Origin: Plotosus lineatus
Lineage: Eukaryota > Chordata > Actinopteri > Siluriformes > Plotosidae
Assembly: GCA_024760905.1 (NCBI GenBank)
Contig: CM045734.1
Location: 42,472,564 to 42,536,563 of the forward strand
Length of the DNA: 64,000 nucleotides
Direction: 5' to 3'
Made by a program: the position numbers and the translations under genes. Below the pieces are notes generated by a model. That model saw only the letters and a program-made list of their open reading frames with translations. It had not been told where the DNA came from and did not search any database. Numbering within the stretch: the first letter of the stretch is position 1; each line of letters begins with the position of its first letter. Shown here piece after piece: positions 59,125 through 64,000 of the stretch.

Positions 59125-59408
59125 CGGCCCCCTACTTACGAGATTAATCTATTCCAGCGCCTTTTTTCGTAACGTGGAAGTTTCATAAGTAGAGGCGCAT
59201 TTTCGTTCCAAATTCGTTCCAAGGATCCCAAGTTTACCCCTAAACCCTTTAAAAATGATAAAAGTACACAAATTTTGTATGAAATATGCATGAAATATAT
59301 GTTAAAAGTAAAATAAAATTATTTATTAAACCATTTAAACATTTTATTAACATATTTATTAATTAAGCCATTATTAAACATTTTTATTAACGCACATACA
59401 CAAACAAC

Positions 59409-59424
59409 ATTGTCTTTCTCTATC

Positions 59425-59522
<98 letters not shown>
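59409..59522. repeat. Compound (TC)n(AC)n microsatellite, copy 1
   Basis: (TC)n to about 59464, then about 25 AC units. Confidence 0.95.
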
Positions 59523-59724
59523 AATACACATACAGAATACACATAACACTCTCCTCTGAATGCGGGCTCCACCCACACTCAGGATGCTGGAGCATTTTAA
59601 GACTGGGAATTCAAAGTGCATTCCCTGCTTGACAGATCGGAGGTCCAAACTCAACTTTAACTTGATTTCTTGAGGGATCAGAGGTCCAGATGAGCCTCCT
59701 TTCATCTCTGGCTGACTCTGTAGG

Positions 59725-59871
<147 letters not shown>

Positions 59872-60119
59872 CAAAACTCTGTCTCTATGGTGTGTTTTAC
59901 CGAATGCGGGCTCCGCCCACATGTAATGCACAGCTGATGGAATGATTCTATTTAAATGTTTAAATGGATGGTATGTTGTATTTAAAGCAGAATTATAGTA
60001 CCTGTTTGAAAGATCAGAGGTCCTGATTTAATATTAAATTGCTTCCTTGCAAGATCGGAGGTCTTGTTTCACGGAGCACTCTGCTCATGCTTCAATATTG
60101 TGCCGAAATAATTGCCTCC

Positions 60120-60732
60120 GTCACTGTAATTCCGTGTTAAGGCCTCCTTCTACTTCAATATCGTCCCGATTGTAGAGGGGTTTCGGCGATAACAAAATAT
60201 AATGCGGCAATGATCTCAAAACAAGCAACAGTCCTGTTCAACTCTCCTCACACATGTGACAAACAAAGTTTATGGGTGCAGTACTATGGAGATTCAGCTC
60301 CCTCCTGGCTAATGGGAGGCCAATGGGAGGCCAGTGCGGTAAGATGTTGGCAGAAAGCCAATGAGAGAGCAACTCGTGCATCGTGTGACATTTTGATTGG
60401 CATGCTTGAATTTTGAATGGCGCGTTTGGCGCTTTTTGTAAGAGGAGCTTGTTTTCATATACAGGGGACAGAAACCCCATGGGTATGAAAACTCTGGGTT
60501 ATGACAAACATTTTCCTAAGTTATGGAGCATAACTCTCCATAGAATCGTTCTGGCTGGGCATGGAGTTGGAATCGCTTACTTTCTTGCTGGTAGGTGGAA
60601 ATGCTAACGACTATGCCACTTTGACACACTAGACTAATGCTCACTTGGGTTTCTTTTGGGAAGGCAAGAAGGAACCAGGTTCAAGTCCCAGACTTAATTG
60701 AGTTTCCTCTTGGAACTCTTAATTTCTCCCTA
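60120..60732. other. Unannotated stretch
   Basis: No gene. GGCCAATGGGAGGCCA near 60317 is a short palindromic repeat. Confidence 0.4.
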
Positions 60733-61041
60733 GGGCAGTGGTGGCTGGGTGGTAAAAAGTGCTGGATTGCTGATCCTAAGGTTGGGGGTTCTAGTCCCAC
60801 TCTCCAGAAGGTGGTCACTGTCCCCCCAGTGCAGCTAGCTGGGTTGTCAAAGGCCAGCCATGTCTCTCACTGTCTATAGTGAGAGACATGTAAAAGAACA
60901 ATTGCGGACTTTGCTCAAGAGTAGACTGCATATCCATCAATTTGTTTCGATCCCTTGCTAAAGGGTTGTGTCAAGAAGTGCATCCTACGATGATTTGCTG
61001 TGGTGAACCCTGAGAAAAAGGGAACAGCCGAAAAGGAAAGA
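60733..61041 (+). mobile_element. SINE-A1, shortened junction
   Basis: Head (B box GGTTCTAGTCC), centre and RTE tail, but the RTE-5' block is cut short: GCATCCTACG joins directly to ATGATTTGCTGTGG, which is the exact wording of the LINE 3' end. TTTCTCCCT before and after suggests a target-site duplication. Confidence 0.88.
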
Positions 61042-61172
61042 AGACTTTCTTTTTCTCCCTCACTCTCATGACAAGAAAATGTGGATGATTGAGTGTTTTT
61101 GAAGAGTTCTAAGTTTTTTTTTGACAAATCACAGATTTTATTTTTTTTGCCATATTTACTGAACCACTCAAT
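61042..61172. other. Short spacer
   Basis: T-rich, no feature. Confidence 0.4.
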
Positions 61173-61988
61173 TACCGTATTTGATGTAATAAGTGCCCAG
61201 GGCACTTTAAAAATTGGAGTGGGCGTGGACGCTTATTAAAATGTTACCAGCGGAGTGGAACTGTAAGTGCTTATTACCATAGAAGTGGAAAACATGAATA
61301 ATAACAGAACAATAAAATAGTTTTACTGGTATTTGTGTTATTCATTTTTTGGTATCATCCAAACTACCTACATGAAAGCTGAAAATAAACAGAAAGCAGC
61401 ATAAAAAGACGCCTTACTTTTTCCTCCCAGTGCTGTTCCTTGAAACATTTTTCCAGGAAGTAAAATCGAGCCAATCAACATGAATGTCAACTTTGAACCA
61501 ATCAACATGAACATAAACAAAAGCACATGACCATGAACATCTTTAAATTTATGAAGTTAGTGAGCAGGAGAATTGGGTGAAAAATACTCGTCATCACTTT
61601 CTGATTGGTCCATATCTGGCTCATCGCTCCATTCATTCAGAGCATCCCATAGTTTTGCTGTAGTAGTTTCATCAGTTGTTGGGCATTTACCAAGAGAACA
61701 CAGCAAAATATTTTCCTGTTTTTTAAAGCACACCGAAGTAATCAAATGTGTTGCTACTGATGAACATTATAGACATTCCCCAGTGGCAAGGGTCTCAAAA
61801 TATCGTGTAAACTCACTTTTACAGGCACTGAACGCCTCATTTTATGGTTACAGAGAATGATCGAAAAAAATTGGTAAGTTTGATCTCCGATTTTGCGACC
61901 AGTACACATGGGCGGTTATGATCAAACATGTTGGGGGTTGGGGGGGGGTGTTTATTGGAGCAGGGCGCTTATTACAACAAATACGGTA
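61173..61988. mobile_element. TIR element, TA-flanked, with CCGTATTTG termini
   Basis: CCGTATTTGATGTAATAAG at 61175 and, inverted, CCGTATTTGTTGTAATAAG ending 61986, each next to TA (61173-61174, 61987-61988). The similarity continues for about 24 bp (two mismatches). Size about 815 bp. TA target and a small acidic ORF favour a pogo/Tigger-type derivative. Confidence 0.75.
61557..61745 (-). pseudogene. Possible transposase C-terminal remnant, acidic
   Basis: A 62-codon minus-strand frame inside the TIR element. It contains LGKCPTTDETTTAKLWDAL and ends with an acidic segment (EWSDEPDMDQSESDDEYFS). Acidic C-termini occur in Tigger/pogo transposases. No DDE residues are included, so this is only suggestive. 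Confidence 0.4.
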
Positions 61989-62681
61989 TATTTTCAGTGT
62001 ATGCGTATTTTCATATTTTTTCGAGTCTGTAGAAGTCCAGAAACTTTCTTTTTTGTGAGTTTATTGTACATGCTGTACATCATGGACTATCGCATACGTA
62101 TCGACATTAATCAGGGATTGACACAAGAGGAAATAGCTGGTGTAGTGATAGATTTGCTGCCTTGAGGCCCATGGTTCTTTGTTTAGTATTGAGTTTGACT
62201 TAACCCATCCCAAATTTCCACCTCATTTTTAGTGTTTCTGAATTTTTCATTTATTTCTCACCGCAAACCATTTTCAGTCTCATGAGAATGACTCAGAGTC
62301 AAATGTCTCATGTTTACATGCAACATTCTTCATACTGTTATATGTGCAATACTCGCCTGCCCGATACAGTGAGCTTACCAACTTGTCTGCATAGATGCTG
62401 GAAATGTTTTCTGCCCTATTTACTTTATATATTACATATCCATCATGTGTAATTCTATATTATATATGCTATTTTTGATCAATGTATGCATCTTACAGTA
62501 TTTACACTCAGCATTTTGCTACATGTACACTGCACTCATTGAGGCACAATGTTTCAATCTCACTATATACTTGTACACAGAATTTTATGACAATAAAGTG
62601 AACCTTACCATACCTTAGAAATCCTCACCTATCCCATCATGACTATTGTTAAACTGCCTTTATTATCAGTTCACTGTCAGG

Positions 62682-62684
<3 letters not shown>
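61989..62684. other. Unannotated stretch
   Basis: Nothing recognisable. Confidence 0.45.

Positions 62685-62762
<78 letters not shown>
62685..62762. repeat. (CA)n microsatellite
   Basis: About 38 units. Confidence 0.97.
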
Positions 62763-62763
<1 letters not shown>

Positions 62764-62872
62764 ACTTTTCTCATATTTTCCTTTTTTTTTTATTTTTTGA
62801 GGAATATTTTTGAAAAACTGGCGATGCACTGAAGCCACAGAAACTGAAGCTCGAAGTAGCGAGGGATCTCTG

Positions 62873-62896
62873 TATGTATGTATGTATGTATGTATG

Positions 62897-62989
<93 letters not shown>
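62873..62989. repeat. Compound (TATG)n(AT)n microsatellite
   Basis: Six TATG-type units followed by about 45 AT units, abutting a SINE-A head. Confidence 0.96.
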
Positions 62990-62990
<1 letters not shown>

Positions 62991-62991
<1 letters not shown>

Positions 62992-63337
62992 GTCAGTGGT
63001 GGTCTGGTGGTATAGGGTGCTGGATTGCTGATCGTAAGGTTGGGGGTATGAGTCCCACTCTCCACAAGGTTGTCACTGTCCCCCCAGTGCAGCTAACTGG
63101 GTTATCAAAGGCCGGCCATGTCTCTCACTGTCAATGGTGAGGGGTTCATGTAAAAGAACCTTTGCTGACTTTCGTAAAGAGTAGGCTACAAAGCCATCAG
63201 TGTGTTTCTGTCCCTTGCTAAAGGGTTGTGTCAGGAAGGGCATCCGACATAAAAACCTATGCCAAATGAAATGTGCGAATCAGATAATTCACCGTGGCAA
63301 CCCCTGAAAAAGGGAAAAAAAGCCGAAAGGAAACTAC
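62991..63337 (+). mobile_element. SINE-A1 (RTE tail), full length
   Basis: Head GGTCAGTGGTGGTCTGGTGG, centre, RTE-5' block CAGGAAGGGCATCCGACA and RTE-3' block ending GCCGAAAGGAAACTACTACT. It is inserted exactly at the edge of a fold-back family fragment. Confidence 0.92.
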
Positions 63338-63546
63338 TACTGGAATAATAATTGAAAAAAGACTTTAATACTACAGTGCTTTACAACAGTTCAGATGATT
63401 CTTCTTCTTCCGGCACATCAGTAGGAAACTGTCGTTTCTTCAGGAGAAAGTCTTACTTCTTCAGAAGAGACATCCAACGTCATTACCTTTTTCTAGCGCT
63501 AAGCCAGAGAAGACACACAGCATTTGAGTGGCATCATAGAGCTTAA
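63338..63546 (-). mobile_element. Fragment of the fold-back family
   Basis: The complement matches 12955-13130: GCTCTATGATGCCACTCAAA, GGATGTCTCTTCTGAAGAAG, TAAGACTTTCTCCTGA and CAATTATTATTCCAGTA in the same order. About 40 bp here (GTTTCCTACTGATGTGCCGG region) is absent or altered at 13 kb. Confidence 0.8.
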
Positions 63547-63790
63547 CCGAGAGAGCTGAGCCGCAAACCAAAGCTCTCAATTTACCAGTTGATCTACGTT
63601 GCAACCTTCACCTATGATCACAAGATTTGGGTAGTGACTGAACGAACATGCTGGAGGGACTCTCTCTTGGCTGGTCTGGGAGTGCCTCAGTGTGCCCCGG
63701 GAAGATCTGGAGAAAGTAGCAGGGGACCACTTCTTAGGCTGCTGCCACCAACCGACCCTGGATTAAACCAAAGAAGAAGAAGAAGAAGAA

Positions 63791-63830
<40 letters not shown>

Positions 63831-63832
63831 AT
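63547..63832 (+). mobile_element. Rex3 (RTE clade) 3' end with internal deletion
   Basis: AGAGAGCTGAGCCGCAAACC, GCTCTCAATTTACCAGTTGA and CACCTATGATCACAAGATTT match the Rex3 RT C-terminal region. A deletion near 63650 then joins to GGGACTCTCTCTTGGCTGGT, TTAGGCTGCTGCCACCAACC and the (GAA)n(GAT)n tail. Same family as 25176 and 47162, opposite orientation. Confidence 0.87.
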
Positions 63833-64000
63833 GATGAAAATTAAATTATTATTATATGAATACATGATTCAGATATGCTACAGAAGATTCAGAAGACCCT
63901 TATGACTGAGAGACAGACAGGGATGCAGTCTCTCTTGCCTGGACGCAGGTCACCGGGTCCCTCCCTGGAACCAGGCTTAGGGGAGGGGCTTGAAGACGAG
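63833..64000. other. Window end, possible LINE leader
   Basis: 63940-64000 (GGTCACCGGGTCCCTCCCTG, CCAGGCTTAGGGGAGGGGCT) is GC-rich and resembles the 5' leader of a teleost non-LTR element; it runs off the window, so this is unproven. Confidence 0.35.

Overview
The window looks like non-coding, repeat-dense DNA from a teleost fish. The support is the repeat complement: Rex1-like, Rex3, L2 and RTE non-LTR retrotransposons, a Tc1-like transposon with long terminal repeats, hAT and Tigger/pogo-like DNA elements, several tRNA-derived SINE families, and many (CA)n, (AT)n, (CT)n and (ATT)n microsatellites. I found no convincing host exon, rRNA gene, functional tRNA gene or CRISPR array. Species is not resolvable by eye; a catfish-like genome is only a guess.

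The dominant repeat, called SINE-A here, has about 19 copies between 787 and 63337. It has a tRNA-like head with a good RNA polymerase III B box and a conserved central region. Ten copies end in a tail (type A1) built from the first ~55 nt and the last ~55 nt of an RTE-clade LINE that is itself in the window, nearly intact, at 47991-51068. Six copies carry the same head and body but another tail (type A2), shared with a second SINE family (SINE-B). One SINE body has therefore been coupled to two different retrotransposition tails. Several copies keep 10-20 bp target-site duplications.

Layout. 1-5.2 kb: SINE-B split by a small inverted-repeat element, SINE-A, Tigger-like elements. 5.5-12.7 kb: SINE-A copies, a deleted Tc1-like element carrying a 40-bp RTE-tail insertion, a second Tigger-like copy split by SINE-A. 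12.8-16.4 kb: a fold-back element and a ~1.9 kb element with CGGAA-rich ends and a hAT fragment inside. 17-29 kb: microsatellites, a ~35-bp minisatellite, SINE-B, SINE-C and a Rex3 fragment. 29.6-33.2 kb: two decayed RTE copies. 35-45 kb: SINE-A copies, a hAT remnant, a solo Gypsy-type LTR inside a SINE-A. 45.4-51.6 kb: an inverted pair of closely related RTE copies, the longer nested in a Tigger-like element. 52-58 kb: L2 and Rex1-like remnants and a duplicated SINE-plus-flank. 59-64 kb: compound microsatellites, a TIR element with a small acidic ORF, SINE-A and Rex3 ends.

The elements work together as parasites and hosts. The RTE LINE is the likely source of the enzyme for SINE-A1, and SINEs and LINEs are nested in DNA transposons, so an insertion order can be read. 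Nearly all long reading frames are LINE coding sequence, their antisense shadows, or microsatellite translations.
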